The notes: generated by a model from the sequence alone, not told the origin. Numbered from the stretch's first letter, positions 9,193 through 18,261 are shown. The stretch: 64,000 nt of DNA from Azoarcus_F sp048158365 (GCA_048158365.1 JBLLNL010000006.1), one strand, 5' to 3'. Numbers and translations are program-made.

Positions 9193-10337
9193 TCGAACGT
9201 GTGGATTGCGTCGTGATCGGCGCCGGCGTGGTCGGACTGGCGTGCGCGCGGGCCCTCGCGCTGGCCGGCCGCGAAGTGTTGATCCTGGAGGCGGCGCCGC
9301 ACTTCGGGGCCGGCGCTTCGAGTCGCAACAGCGAGGTCATCCACGCCGGCCTCTACTACCCGCCCGGTTCTCTGAAGGCGCGTCTGTGCGTGCGCGGGCG
9401 CGACCTGCTCTACGCGTACTGCGACGCACGCGGCGTCGCGCACCGTCGCTGCGGCAAGCTGGTGGTCGCCACGTCCGACGAACAACGCGGGCGACTCGGG
9501 GAGATCGCCCGCGCGGCGCACGCCAACGGGGTCGGCGATGTACGTCTGATCGAATCGGCCGACGCGCGCGCGCTGGAACCCGAGCTGAGCTGCGTCGCGG
9601 CGCTGCATTCGCCGTCCACCGGCATCGTCGACAGCCACGGCATGCTGCTGGCGCTGCTCGGCGACGCAGAGAACGCCGGTGCGATACTCGCGCTGAAGAC
9701 CCCGGTGCGCGACGGTCGGGTAGTCGAAGACGGCCTGCTGCTCAACACCGGCGGCGAGGCACCGATGAGCGTCACTGCGAACACCGTGATCAATGCCGCC
9801 GGGCTTTTCGCACCCCTGCTCGCATCACGCCTGCAAGGCCTGCCGCCGGCATGGGTCGCACCCGCCCGCTTCGCCAAGGGCAGTTATTTCTCGCTGCGCG
9901 GCCGGACCCCGTTCTCCCACCTCGTCTATCCGGTGCCGGAACCCGGTGGCCTCGGCGTCCACCTGACACTGGACCTGCAGGGGCGGGCGCGTTTCGGCCC
10001 GGACGTGGAATGGCTGGATCCGGCCATCGTCGCAGCACACGACTTCTCGCAGCCCGAGCCGTTCGACTATCGTGTCGATCCGGCGCGCCTGCGTGGCTTC
10101 GACGACGCGATCAGGCGTTACTGGCCCGCCCTGCCCGACGATGCGCTGACGCCGGACTATGCCGGCATTCGTGCCAAGATCGTCGGTCCCGGCGAAGCTC
10201 CGGCGGACTTCAGGATCGACACCCGGACCGAACACGGCATCTCCGGTCTCATCAATCTGTTCGGCATCGAGTCGCCCGGCCTGACCTCCTGCCTCGCCAT
10301 CGGCGAAGAGGTGCTTCGCGCGTCCGATCCGCGCTGA
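9189..10337 (+). CDS. FAD-dependent oxidoreductase, L-2-hydroxyglutarate oxidase-like
   Basis: This 382-residue flavoprotein of the DAO/LhgO family starts with the FAD-binding motif VIGAGVVGLACARAL and an Asp/Glu-ended second strand (EVLILEAA). The segment SSRNSEVIHAGLYYPPGSLK is characteristic of L-2-hydroxyglutarate oxidase relatives, which oxidise a 2-hydroxyacid and pass electrons to the respiratory chain. It is slightly shorter than E. coli LhgO. The GTG start overlaps the previous stop. The exact substrate is not settled by sequence. Confidence 0.8.
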   Translation: MIERVDCVVIGAGVVGLACARALALAGREVLILEAAPHFGAGASSRNSEVIHAGLYYPPGSLKARLCVRGRDLLYAYCDARGVAHRRCGKLVVATSDEQRGRLGEIARAAHANGVGDVRLIESADARALEPELSCVAALHSPSTGIVDSHGMLLALLGDAENAGAILALKTPVRDGRVVEDGLLLNTGGEAPMSVTANTVINAAGLFAPLLASRLQGLPPAWVAPARFAKGSYFSLRGRTPFSHLVYPVPEPGGLGVHLTLDLQGRARFGPDVEWLDPAIVAAHDFSQPEPFDYRVDPARLRGFDDAIRRYWPALPDDALTPDYAGIRAKIVGPGEAPADFRIDTRTEHGISGLINLFGIESPGLTSCLAIGEEVLRASDPR

Positions 10338-10374
10338 AGCGGGCTCGTCGCGGGATCGTGTCCGTGCGCAACGC

Positions 10375-11094
10375 TCAGGCCGGTTCGATCTCCTCGACCG
10401 GCACCCGCCAAAGGCACTGGCCCTTGGTCGCCTTGTCGATGTCGACGATCACCTTGTCGTGCTCGGCGAGTTCGTCGGCCGATGCCCGGATGATGCGGAT
10501 CGGCGCCCTGTCGCCCAGCCGAGCGGCGGATTCGCTGGCGTCTGGCGCCGGCTCGTCGAGCTGCATGATCAGGCTCTCCTGACCGCGGGTCATCGCCAGA
10601 TAGACTTCCGCCAGGATCTCGGCGTCGAGCAGGGCACCGTGCAATGTACGATGTGCATTCTCGATCTGATGGCGGTCACACAGGGCGTCCAGCGAAGCCT
10701 TCTTGCCCGGGTTCTGCTCCTTGGCCATCCTGAGCGTATCGATGACGCCGCTGCAGACCCGTTCCAGCGGTTCGCGCCCAAGCAGCTTCAGTTCGTGATT
10801 CAGGAAGCCTACGTCGAAGCTCGCATTGTGGATGACCAGCTCCGCGTCACGCACGAAGGCTTCGAAGTCCCCCACGACATCCCGAAACCTGGGTTTGTCG
10901 GCCAGGAACTCCTCGGTGATGCCATGCACCGCGATCGCCTCTGCGGCGATGCCGCGTTCCGGGTTCAGGTAGACATGGTAGTGGCGACCGGTCAGGTTGC
11001 GGTTCAGCAGTTCAACGCAACCGATCTCGATCACGCGGTCGCCGTTGCGCCAGTCGAGGCCGGTCGTTTCGGTGTCCAGTACGATCTGTCTCAA
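10375..11094 (-). CDS. dnaQ: DNA polymerase III epsilon subunit (proofreading exonuclease)
   Basis: DnaQ (239 aa) is the 3'-5' exonuclease of the replicative polymerase. The DEDDh motifs are visible: VLDTETTGL (Exo I), HNASFDVGFL (Exo II) and HGALLDAEILAEVY (Exo III). The C-terminus, about residue 180 onward, is the less conserved tail that binds the alpha subunit. It lies in the conserved dnaQ-rnhA-methyltransferase-gloB neighbourhood known from E. coli. Confidence 0.95.
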   Translation of the reverse strand: MRQIVLDTETTGLDWRNGDRVIEIGCVELLNRNLTGRHYHVYLNPERGIAAEAIAVHGITEEFLADKPRFRDVVGDFEAFVRDAELVIHNASFDVGFLNHELKLLGREPLERVCSGVIDTLRMAKEQNPGKKASLDALCDRHQIENAHRTLHGALLDAEILAEVYLAMTRGQESLIMQLDEPAPDASESAARLGDRAPIRIIRASADELAEHDKVIVDIDKATKGQCLWRVPVEEIEPA

Positions 11095-11177
11095 GCATCA
11101 CCCTCCATTGATTTCATCATGTTGCGGACCTGTTCCGGGTCGGGACATGCCTGGCGGTGAACGGCTCACAGCGCGGC

Positions 11178-11636
11178 TCAACCATCGACCGTCACACCGG
11201 CCCTTCGCACCGCGTCCACGCCTTTGCGTGCGAGTTCGTCTGCCCGCTCGTTCTCGGCATGGCCAGCATGGCCCCTGACCCAGATCCACTCCAGACGGTG
11301 TGTTCCGGTGGCCTTGTCCAGCGCCTGCCAAAGGTCGACATTCTTGACCGGTGTCTTCGAGGCGGTCTTCCACCCCCTCGCCTTCCAGCCGTGGATCCAT
11401 TCGGAAATACCCTTCTGCACGTACTGGCTGTCCGTGTAGACGCGCACCTGCACCGGGCGCTTGAGCAGTTCCAGCGCACGAATGACCGCGGTCAGTTCCA
11501 TGCGGTTGTTGGTGGTATCCGGCTCTCCACCCCAGATTTCCTTCTCATGCCCCCCGGCGCGCAGGATCGCACCCCAGCCGCCGGGCCCGGGATTGCCGCT
11601 GCAGGCTCCGTCGGTAAATATCTCGATCTGTTCCAT
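11178..11636 (-). CDS. rnhA: ribonuclease HI
   Basis: RNase HI (152 aa) degrades the RNA strand of RNA-DNA hybrids. Catalytic carboxylates lie in FTDGACSGNPGPGGWG, NNRMELTAVI and VYTDSQYV, with the late Asp after WVRGHAGHAENERAD. The ATG at 11636 overlaps the upstream methyltransferase stop (TGATG), so the two are translationally coupled. A TTG codon immediately upstream is the other possible start. Confidence 0.95.
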   Translation of the reverse strand: MEQIEIFTDGACSGNPGPGGWGAILRAGGHEKEIWGGEPDTTNNRMELTAVIRALELLKRPVQVRVYTDSQYVQKGISEWIHGWKARGWKTASKTPVKNVDLWQALDKATGTHRLEWIWVRGHAGHAENERADELARKGVDAVRRAGVTVDG

Positions 11637-12388
11637 CAATCCGTCTTATGTGAGTTACCCGGCAAGTTGCGCGTTCTTCGCGCCACCGGTGACAGGGCCT
11701 TCTTGGAGGCGTGATTATCGCGCCATTTCGGCGTGATGAGTCGCATGCCATGGACGCGCTTGATGCCCTGCAACATGTAAACGCCGCCGCAGAACGGCCA
11801 CCAGCGCGAACCCACCCGATCCATGAACCCCCAGCGCTCGATCCACTTGTTCGAACTCATCGGTGGTGCGTAGCAGCCCAGACCGCCCGATTGCGTGTCG
11901 AACCCCAGCAGCGTCAGCCAGTCGCGAATTCTGGGCGCGGAAAAATAGTGACCCTGCCAGGGCACGCTCGCGCCGCGCCTCGCCAGCGCGCGCCGGAGCC
12001 CGAAAAGGCTGAACGGATTGAAACCTGCGATGATCACGCTGCCCTCCGGCACCAGCACGCGTTCGACTTCGCGCAGCACCTGGTGAGGGTGGCGGGAATA
12101 CTCGAGCACATGTGGAAGCAGCACCAGGTCGACACTCGTGGTTGCCAGAGGCAGCGCAAAAGGGTCGCAAAGCAGTTGTGCTTCGCCCTGCTCGGCGGTC
12201 GACAAACGATACGAGATGCGATTGCTGCGCAGGAACGGTTGGGCTGGCAGGCCGATCTGAACTGCGTTATAACCAAAAATATCGGCCACCATGGCATCGA
12301 ATCGGCTCTGCTCCCATTGAAGCAGGTACTGCCCCTGTGGCGTGCTCAACCAGTCCGAGAAGGTCTGCGCAACATGAATACTCGACAT
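11636..12388 (-). CDS. SAM-dependent methyltransferase (YafS-like)
   Basis: This 250-residue class I methyltransferase belongs to the UbiE/UbiG-like group. The N-terminal half carries a degenerate SAM-binding region, then VDLVLLPHVLEYSRHPHQVL and the post-motif GSVIIAGFNPFSLFGLR. Its place next to rnhA and opposite gloB matches E. coli yafS, whose substrate is undefined. The open frame continues antisense through gloB, but MSSIHVAQTF is the conserved start. That start codon lies inside the first codons of gloB, so the two divergent genes overlap by 15 bases. Confidence 0.85.
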   Translation of the reverse strand: MSSIHVAQTFSDWLSTPQGQYLLQWEQSRFDAMVADIFGYNAVQIGLPAQPFLRSNRISYRLSTAEQGEAQLLCDPFALPLATTSVDLVLLPHVLEYSRHPHQVLREVERVLVPEGSVIIAGFNPFSLFGLRRALARRGASVPWQGHYFSAPRIRDWLTLLGFDTQSGGLGCYAPPMSSNKWIERWGFMDRVGSRWWPFCGGVYMLQGIKRVHGMRLITPKWRDNHASKKALSPVARRTRNLPGNSHKTD

Positions 12389-13165
12389 TCGACAGCCCAA
12401 AAACCTGAGATCGTACCGCTCCCCGCCTTTCAGGATAACTATATCTGGTTGCTGCAGGTGGGAAATCGCGCCGTCGTCGTCGACCCGGGTGATGCCGCGC
12501 CGGTCGAGCACTGGCTGCGCGCGCATGGTCTGACGCTCAGCGCGATCCTGATCACGCATCATCATGCGGATCACACCGGTGGCATCCTGAATCTCGTCAC
12601 GGATCGCGACATACCGGTATTCGGACCGCGGGGCCAACCGATCGACGGCGTGAGCCGGCAGGTCGGGGAACATGACGTGATTCGTCTGCCGGACATGGAC
12701 ATGAGCTTCGACGTGCTGGAGGTGCCGGGACACACCCGGACGCATGTGGCGTACCTGTCGGGAGACATGCTGTTTCCGGGCGACACGCTGTTCAGTGGCG
12801 GTTGCGGTCGCCTTCTCGGTGGCACGGCGAGCCAGCTCCATGCCTCGCTGGAGCGGCTCGCGACGCTGCCTCCGGATACACGGGTCTTCTGCACCCACGA
12901 GTACACGCTGGCCAATCTCGCGTTTGCCGCTGCCGCCGATCCAATCAACCCCGATCGTGATGCGTGGCGCGCGTCCTGCGAGTCGCTGCGCGCCCGGGGC
13001 CTGCCGACGCTGCCGAGCACGATCTCGCGCGAAAAGCGCATCAATCCGTTTCTGCGCGCGGGTCAGCCTTCGGTACTCGCCGCGGTCGCGGCGCATGCAG
13101 GGCAGGTGCCGGCCGATTCGCTGGCCTGTTTCACCGCCATGCGGGCCTGGAAGGACAGCTTCTGA
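12374..13165 (+). CDS. gloB: hydroxyacylglutathione hydrolase (glyoxalase II)
   Basis: GloB (263 aa) hydrolyses S-lactoylglutathione to lactate and glutathione, the second step of methylglyoxal detoxification. The metallo-beta-lactamase metal motif THHHADHTGG is at about residues 57-66, followed by VPGHTRTHVAY, FSGGCGRLLGGTASQ and CTHEYTLANL. The C-terminal glyoxalase II domain is present (PSTISREKRINPFLR). The start at 12374 gives the family length. The frame upstream lies antisense to the methyltransferase. Confidence 0.95.
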   Translation: MNTRHSTAQKPEIVPLPAFQDNYIWLLQVGNRAVVVDPGDAAPVEHWLRAHGLTLSAILITHHHADHTGGILNLVTDRDIPVFGPRGQPIDGVSRQVGEHDVIRLPDMDMSFDVLEVPGHTRTHVAYLSGDMLFPGDTLFSGGCGRLLGGTASQLHASLERLATLPPDTRVFCTHEYTLANLAFAAAADPINPDRDAWRASCESLRARGLPTLPSTISREKRINPFLRAGQPSVLAAVAAHAGQVPADSLACFTAMRAWKDSF

Positions 13166-13183
13166 GCCCTTCCAGCGGGCCGG

Positions 13184-14152
13184 TCAACGCAGTGCCATCA
13201 ACTGGCCGGGCTCCGCCTGCATATAACGGTTGCGCCCGGCGCGCTTTGCGCGATACAAGGCCTGGTCGGCTTGCTGTGTGAGGACCCGATGGCCATGCTC
13301 GTCCGAGCGGTCGGGGGTAGCGGTGGCGACCCCGATGCTGATCGTCACATGTGTGGCGACCGGTGAAAAGGCATGCGCGATCTGAAGGTCTGCGACAGCC
13401 GAACGCATCGTCTCGGCAACGCCGGCGGCACCGACCGCATCGGTATCGGGCAGGATCACCGCAAATTCCTCCCCGCCGTATCGTGCTGCCAGATCGGTCG
13501 AACGGTGCAGGCAGGCCTTCAGCCCATGCGCGACTTTCTTCAGGCACTCGTCACCGAGCTGGTGCCCGTAGCCGTCGTTGAAATCCTTGAAATGGTCCAC
13601 GTCCGCGATCAGCAGCGAGATCGGCGTCCCCTTGCGCGCGGCGCGGCGCCATTCGCGCAACAGTGTCTCGTCGAAACACCGTCTGTTGGCAATCCCGGTC
13701 AGACCGTCCACTTCGGACAAGCGGGTGAGTTCCCGGTTTGCCTCATCGAGCTTGCGGGTCAGGACCAGCAATGAATAGCGCATCTGCGCAATCCTCTGCA
13801 TGGCCCGAACCTTGGCCTTGAGCACGAGCTCCGGGACAGGTTTGACCAGATAATCGTCACCCCCCACGTTGATGCCGTGGGCCAGGTCTTCATCGCTGGC
13901 GCGCGCCGACAGAAAGATGATCGGCGTCCATTCACCGTCCTTTTCGAGCTGACGAATTCGACGCGCGACCTCGAAACCGTCCATGCCAGGCAACACGATA
14001 TCGAGCAGCACGAGATCGGGCCGTTCGCGCTTGAAGGCCTCTACGCCCTGCTCTGCGTCGCGTGCGTGAAGCGGCTGAAGCCCCATTCTTTCGAGCAGAT
14101 GGCAGATCACGGTCGCGCTGGTGACCGTGTCCTCTATGACCAGGGCTTTCAT
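13184..14152 (-). CDS. response regulator with GGDEF diguanylate cyclase domain
   Basis: This 322-residue PleD-like regulator has a receiver domain (about 1-120) with phospho-acceptor Asp in LVLLDIVLPGMDGFE and the conserved Lys in YLVKPVPE. A short coiled linker leads to a GGDEF domain (about 155-310). The active site reads RYGGEEFAV, which is compatible with activity, and an RxxD inhibitory site (RSTD) sits just upstream. It should make cyclic di-GMP when phosphorylated. No cognate histidine kinase is adjacent. Confidence 0.92.
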   Translation of the reverse strand: MKALVIEDTVTSATVICHLLERMGLQPLHARDAEQGVEAFKRERPDLVLLDIVLPGMDGFEVARRIRQLEKDGEWTPIIFLSARASDEDLAHGINVGGDDYLVKPVPELVLKAKVRAMQRIAQMRYSLLVLTRKLDEANRELTRLSEVDGLTGIANRRCFDETLLREWRRAARKGTPISLLIADVDHFKDFNDGYGHQLGDECLKKVAHGLKACLHRSTDLAARYGGEEFAVILPDTDAVGAAGVAETMRSAVADLQIAHAFSPVATHVTISIGVATATPDRSDEHGHRVLTQQADQALYRAKRAGRNRYMQAEPGQLMALR

Positions 14153-14340
14153 GTGTGATCTTCATCCACTGGAGCAGGGTTTCAATGCTATCAAGTTCTG
14201 ATTGGGCGGGGCGAAAAACCGGCGTGGCCCATTCGCATTCCTGCCGTTGGATGCCGGCGAAAGGCCGATCGCCGGCGGTTTGACGCGGATGGACCGGGTA
14301 GCCTAGACTCGAACTCCCTTCCCCAAAGGCGTCTGCGTCG

Positions 14341-15591
14341 ATGTCGCTTCGTCTGGCCAGTTGCGTTCTCGTCGCGGCACTCGGACTGAGTGCGGCACGG
14401 GTCTGTGCCGAAATATCGGGGAGCGCCCTCGACCATGACGCTCACACCGATCGCGCACCGGCTCGGGCCGACTTCCAGGGCACCCGCACGCCAGGACTCA
14501 GTCTGTCTTCCCAACAGGTTCTGGAGTTGCCTATCCACCAGCCCAGAGTGCTCAAGCTGGATCTGACGCGTGATGCGAACGATATCTGGGACAGAATTCG
14601 GCGCGGATTCGCGATGCCGGACCTGGACAGCGAACCGGTGCTCGAGCGACAGACCTTCTACCTGAACCGCCCTGCCTTTCTCAAACAGGTCTTCGAGCGG
14701 GGGGGACGCTATCTGTATTACATCGTCGACGCGCTCGAGCAACGCGGTCTTCCGACCGAGCTGGCGCTGTTGCCGATGGTCGAGAGCAACTACAACCCGC
14801 TGGCCTATTCCCGTTCTCATGCATCGGGGCTGTGGCAGTTCATCCCCTCGACCGGTCGCAACTTCAATCTGGTCCAGGACAAGTGGGTGGACGAGCGACG
14901 CGACGTGATCGCGTCGACCGACGCGGCGCTCGACTACCTCGAATACCTCTACGAGATGCACGGCGACTGGCATCTCGCGCTGGCGTCCTACAACTGGGGG
15001 GAAGGTGCGGTCGGCAGAGCGATGCGGCGCAATCGCGACGCTGGCCTGCCGGCGGAATACCAGTATCTGGACATGCCGCCGGAGACGCGCGGCTACATCC
15101 CGAAACTGCAGGCCCTGAAGAACATCGTCGCCAGACCGGAGCTGTTCAACTTCGAACTGCCGCACGTGTCGAACGATCAGCACTTCACGACGGTCGAGGC
15201 GCCACGCGGAATCGATCTGGCCACGGCCGCAGAGTTCGCCGGAATGCCGATCGACGAGTTCATCGCACTGAACCCCGGCTTCAATCGGCCGGTGGTCAAT
15301 CTGAGTGGTCAGTCACTCGTGGTTCCGGTCGACCGTGCCGGTCCTTTCCGGGAACGTCTCGGCGAAATCGAGAATGGTGGCAAGCGCTGGAAAACCTACG
15401 AACTCAGACGAGGCGAAGACCTGGCAACGATCGCACGCCGCTTCGGTCTGTCGGTCGCGCAGCTGCAGCAGGTCAATGGTCTCAATGCGCGCAGCCGGGT
15501 CGGACCCGGCTATACCTTGCTCGTGCCCGACGGGGTGGACCCGTCGGGCGCCGTGGAGGCCGCCCGCGCCATCGGGGCCCGGGGACGATGA
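14341..15591 (+). CDS. mltD: membrane-bound lytic murein transglycosylase D
   Basis: MltD-type transglycosylase (416 aa) that cleaves peptidoglycan in the periplasm. It has an N-terminal signal sequence (LASCVLVAALGLSAARVCA) without a clear lipobox. The SLT catalytic domain spans about 130-260 with catalytic Glu148 in LLPMVESNYNPLAYS and the typical GLWQFIPSTGR. A LysM repeat follows near residues 358-402 (RRGEDLATIARRFGLSVAQL), with a weaker LysM-like segment before it. It is shorter than E. coli MltD. A hairpin lies just after the stop. Confidence 0.92.
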   Translation: MSLRLASCVLVAALGLSAARVCAEISGSALDHDAHTDRAPARADFQGTRTPGLSLSSQQVLELPIHQPRVLKLDLTRDANDIWDRIRRGFAMPDLDSEPVLERQTFYLNRPAFLKQVFERGGRYLYYIVDALEQRGLPTELALLPMVESNYNPLAYSRSHASGLWQFIPSTGRNFNLVQDKWVDERRDVIASTDAALDYLEYLYEMHGDWHLALASYNWGEGAVGRAMRRNRDAGLPAEYQYLDMPPETRGYIPKLQALKNIVARPELFNFELPHVSNDQHFTTVEAPRGIDLATAAEFAGMPIDEFIALNPGFNRPVVNLSGQSLVVPVDRAGPFRERLGEIENGGKRWKTYELRRGEDLATIARRFGLSVAQLQQVNGLNARSRVGPGYTLLVPDGVDPSGAVEAARAIGARGR

Positions 15592-15596
15592 AGCGG

Positions 15597-15627
15597 AACT
15601 GACCGAGCAGGAAACGTTTGGTCAGTT
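15597..15627. terminator. hairpin between convergent mltD and slyD
   Basis: An 8-bp perfect inverted repeat, AACTGACC (15597-15604) and GGTCAGTT (15620-15627), lies between two convergent genes. It could end transcription in both directions, although no T-run follows on either strand. Confidence 0.45.
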
Positions 15628-15635
15628 CATGACTG

Positions 15636-16121
15636 TCAATGGTGGTGGCCACCCGCCCCATGGACATGTCCATGGGTGATTTCCTCGGCACTGGCCATAC
15701 GGACCTCGGCGATACTGCCATCGAACACCAGCGCCACACCAGCGAGCGGATGGTTGCCATCCACGACGACCTTGCCTTCGGCGATATCGGTGATGCGATA
15801 CACGAGGTCTTCCTCGCCGTCGTCGCCGACCCGTTCGAATGACATGCCGACTTCGACGTTCTCCGGAAACTGGGAGACGTCCTCGATCAGGACCAGTTCT
15901 TCGTCATAGTCACCGAATGCGTCCTCGGGCTGGAGCTTGATCTGAAAGCTCTCGCCGACCTTCTTGCCATGCAGGACCTCCTCGAGAGCCGGAAAGATTC
16001 CGTCGTAGCCGCCATGCAGATACACGAGCGGCTGCGCGCCGTCGTCGATCATGTTGCCGTCGGTGTCCTGAACCGTGTATTTGAGTGTGACGACCGTGTT
16101 CTTAACGATTTCCGTTTGCAT
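15636..16121 (-). CDS. slyD: FKBP-type peptidyl-prolyl isomerase SlyD
   Basis: SlyD-like isomerase and chaperone (161 aa). The FKBP half-domains flank the insert-in-flap region. Conserved parts include VTLKYTVQDTDGNMID, LVYLHGGYDGIFPALEEVL, PEDAFGDYDEELV and DGNHPLAGVALVFD. The tail is His-rich (GHVHGAGGHHH), which suggests metal binding as in other SlyD proteins. The start at 16121 lies inside the 3' end of the upstream peroxiredoxin gene (20-base overlap), so the two are coupled. Confidence 0.93.
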   Translation of the reverse strand: MQTEIVKNTVVTLKYTVQDTDGNMIDDGAQPLVYLHGGYDGIFPALEEVLHGKKVGESFQIKLQPEDAFGDYDEELVLIEDVSQFPENVEVGMSFERVGDDGEEDLVYRITDIAEGKVVVDGNHPLAGVALVFDGSIAEVRMASAEEITHGHVHGAGGHHH

Positions 16122-16593
16122 ATTCCGTTTCCAGGTCCTTGACCAGTTTATAAACATCGGCCGCATGGCCGCGAGGGGATACATCTCGCAGTATATGGCG
16201 AACGACGCCGTGCTTGTCGATGATGAAGGTCGTGCGCGCCAGCCCCACCCTGGGTACGCCATCGACCATTCTGGACTGCCATACGCCATACAGCCGGCAG
16301 ACCTCGGTATCTTCGTCGGACAACAGACGGATCGACAGACCGTGGTAGTCACGGAATTCGGCATGGGTCAGACAGTCGTCTGGACTGATGCCGACTACGA
16401 TTGCACCGAGCTTGGTGAAATCATCTTCATGATCACTGAAATCGGCCGCCTGCAAGGTGCAACCCGGCGTGTTGTCCCGTGGGTAGAAGTAGAGAACCAC
16501 ATGGTGTCGTCCGATCTCCTCTGCCAGATCGAACAATTCCATGTCGGCGTCGGGCAACGAAAAAACGGGGGCGTCCTCACCGATCTGAATCAT
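16102..16593 (-). CDS. bcp: PrxQ/Bcp-type peroxiredoxin
   Basis: This 163-residue thioredoxin-fold peroxidase carries the peroxidatic cysteine in RDNTPGCTLQAADF. Bcp proteins of the alpha class have a resolving cysteine five residues later; here that position is Ala, so the enzyme is a beta-type or one-cysteine form. Other cysteines are in DDCLTH and TEVCRLYG. The ATG at 16593 fits the family start, and the frame upstream shows no similarity. It overlaps slyD by 20 bases. Confidence 0.9.
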   Translation of the reverse strand: MIQIGEDAPVFSLPDADMELFDLAEEIGRHHVVLYFYPRDNTPGCTLQAADFSDHEDDFTKLGAIVVGISPDDCLTHAEFRDYHGLSIRLLSDEDTEVCRLYGVWQSRMVDGVPRVGLARTTFIIDKHGVVRHILRDVSPRGHAADVYKLVKDLETEYANGNR

Positions 16594-16888
16594 ATTCGCT
16601 CTCTGCACTCCCTGGCGTGGGCCCGATTCTAGCCGAGAGCCGGAGCGAACACTACCGACGCCTGATGCGGCGATGCCTGAACCTGTGCTTTGCAGTGCCA
16701 TGGCTTGTCTCCCGATATCTTGTCGTTGTCGAGCACCCCGAGGATCCGCTGCATGGATCCTGTCCCAAGAGAACTCGAGGCGGCCCTGCGTCTTCTTCGG
16801 AGATGACTGCTATCTGAATGAATAGTCCACCGTTTCGGTAGGCTCAAGGTGCTTGTGCAAGCATGTTGAGCTTGCGAAGCCTGTAGAA
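16594..16888. other. intergenic region upstream of lexA
   Basis: Together with the lexA leader this gap is about 325 bases. I see no gene in it. It holds the divergent promoters of the peroxiredoxin and lexA; no other repeat or RNA was recognised. Confidence 0.5.
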
Positions 16889-16904
16889 CTGTTCAAAAAT
16901 ACAG
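16889..16904 (+). promoter_or_regulatory. LexA (SOS) box of the lexA-imuA-imuB operon
   Basis: CTGTTCAAAAATACAG matches the CTGT-N8-ACAG LexA consensus of beta- and gammaproteobacteria exactly. It ends 15 bases before the lexA start codon, as expected for autoregulation, and would also govern the downstream imuA and imuB. Confidence 0.9.
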
Positions 16905-16919
16905 TATCCGGTTTCAGGA

Positions 16920-17534
16920 ATGACGATCTTGGACGCTCATCTCACCCATCGCCAGCGCGAGATTCTCGACTTCATCCGAAGCACCCTCGAGTCCGACGGG
17001 CGCCCGCCCACGCGTGCCGAGGTCTGCACCGCCTTCGGTTTCCGTTCGCCGAACGCGGCCGAGAGTCATCTCCGGGCCCTGGCCGCCAAGGGCGCGATCA
17101 AGCTCGAGGAAGGCCGCGCCCGCGGCATTCGCCTGCCCGAGGGGCTGGGTCTGCCGCTGGTCGGCCGGGTCGCCGCCGGCAACCCTGTTCTGGCGCTGGA
17201 ACATATCGAATCACGCCATCAGCTCGATCCTGCCCTTTTTTCACCGCGGGCCGACTATCTTCTGCGCGTGACCGGGATGAGCATGCGCGATGCAGGCATC
17301 CTCGATGGCGACCTGCTCGTCGTGCATCGCTGCAGCGAAGCGCGCAAGGGTCAGATCGTCGTCGCACGGGTGCAGGACGAGGTCACCGTGAAGACCTTTT
17401 CGCGCAAGGGCGCGACCGTGACCCTGCTGCCGGCCAATCCGGATTTCGATCCGATCATCGTGGATACCCGCCGCGAACCGTTGATCATCGAGGGCGTTGC
17501 GGTAGGACTGATCCGCAACGGCATGCCGGTCTGA
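16920..17534 (+). CDS. lexA: SOS repressor LexA
   Basis: LexA (204 aa) represses SOS genes and self-cleaves when RecA is activated. It has an N-terminal winged helix (TRAEVCTAFGFRSPNAAESHL) and the cleavage bond Ala86-Gly87 in GRVAAGNP. The catalytic dyad is Ser121 (VTGMSMRDAG) with Lys158 (VTVKTFS). The start at 16920 follows the LexA box closely. The stop is 10 bases before imuA, giving a lexA-imuA-imuB operon. Confidence 0.95.
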   Translation: MTILDAHLTHRQREILDFIRSTLESDGRPPTRAEVCTAFGFRSPNAAESHLRALAAKGAIKLEEGRARGIRLPEGLGLPLVGRVAAGNPVLALEHIESRHQLDPALFSPRADYLLRVTGMSMRDAGILDGDLLVVHRCSEARKGQIVVARVQDEVTVKTFSRKGATVTLLPANPDFDPIIVDTRREPLIIEGVAVGLIRNGMPV

Positions 17535-17544
17535 TCCGATCACG

Positions 17545-18261
17545 ATGAAACCCGTGCTTGCCCCATCCCTGGCTGAATTACCGCGAGACCTGGTGTGGCG
17601 GGGTGACAGCCTGCTCAGACCAGCCACCCCTGGTCATTCGACCGGTTTTGCCCAGCTCGATGCCGCGCTGCCGGGTGGAGGCTGGCCTCGCGGTGCATTG
17701 ATCGAACTGATCGGTGATCAACCGGGCGTGGGTGAGGTCGGTTTGCTGTTGCCCTGGTTGCGCTCGGTCGCCCCGGATCGCTGGATCGCGTGGATCACAC
17801 CGCCGCATCTGCCTTACGCCCCCGCACTCGCGGCCGCCGGCATCCCGTTGCCACGTCTGTTGCTGATCACTCCCGAGACTGCGTCCGCCGTCGTGTGGGC
17901 GACGCGTCAGGCCCTGGCTTCCAGCGCATGCCATGCGGTGCTTGCATGGATCAGACGAACGGACAATTCGGTGCTGCGTCGTCTGCAACTGGCTGCGGAA
18001 GCGTCGGAAACCCCATTGTTCCTGTTCCGGCCCGCCAGCGCGGCGCAGCAACCCTCCCCCGCCGTGCTGCGACTACGGCTGGATGCGGACGGCGATGGCG
18101 GACTGCTCGCGATCACGATACTCAAGCGTCGCGGCCCGATCGCTCCGACGCCGGTTCTGGTTCCGGTGCGCGGCACCGTCGACCATGGAAGACATCATGC
18201 TGTGGATCGCCCTCCATCTAGCCGCACTGCCGCTGCAGGCCTTCACCCGTGGCGTGCCTGA
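17545..18261 (+). CDS. imuA: ImuA, RecA-like SOS mutagenesis protein
   Basis: ImuA (238 aa; also called SulA2/RecA-like) works with ImuB and DnaE2 in damage-induced translesion synthesis. The N-terminus (STGFAQLDAALPGGGWPRGALIE) is RecA-like, but the P-loop is degenerate (GDQPGVGE), as usual for ImuA. The last 20 or so codons overlap the start of imuB by 65 bases, an unusually long overlap that may couple translation. It shares the LexA box before lexA. Confidence 0.9.
   Translation: MKPVLAPSLAELPRDLVWRGDSLLRPATPGHSTGFAQLDAALPGGGWPRGALIELIGDQPGVGEVGLLLPWLRSVAPDRWIAWITPPHLPYAPALAAAGIPLPRLLLITPETASAVVWATRQALASSACHAVLAWIRRTDNSVLRRLQLAAEASETPLFLFRPASAAQQPSPAVLRLRLDADGDGGLLAITILKRRGPIAPTPVLVPVRGTVDHGRHHAVDRPPSSRTAAAGLHPWRA

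Noticed and set aside
11636..13096. Methyltransferase extended to 486 residues through gloB
   Set aside because: The first 236 residues are antisense to gloB. The methyltransferase similarity starts at 12388.
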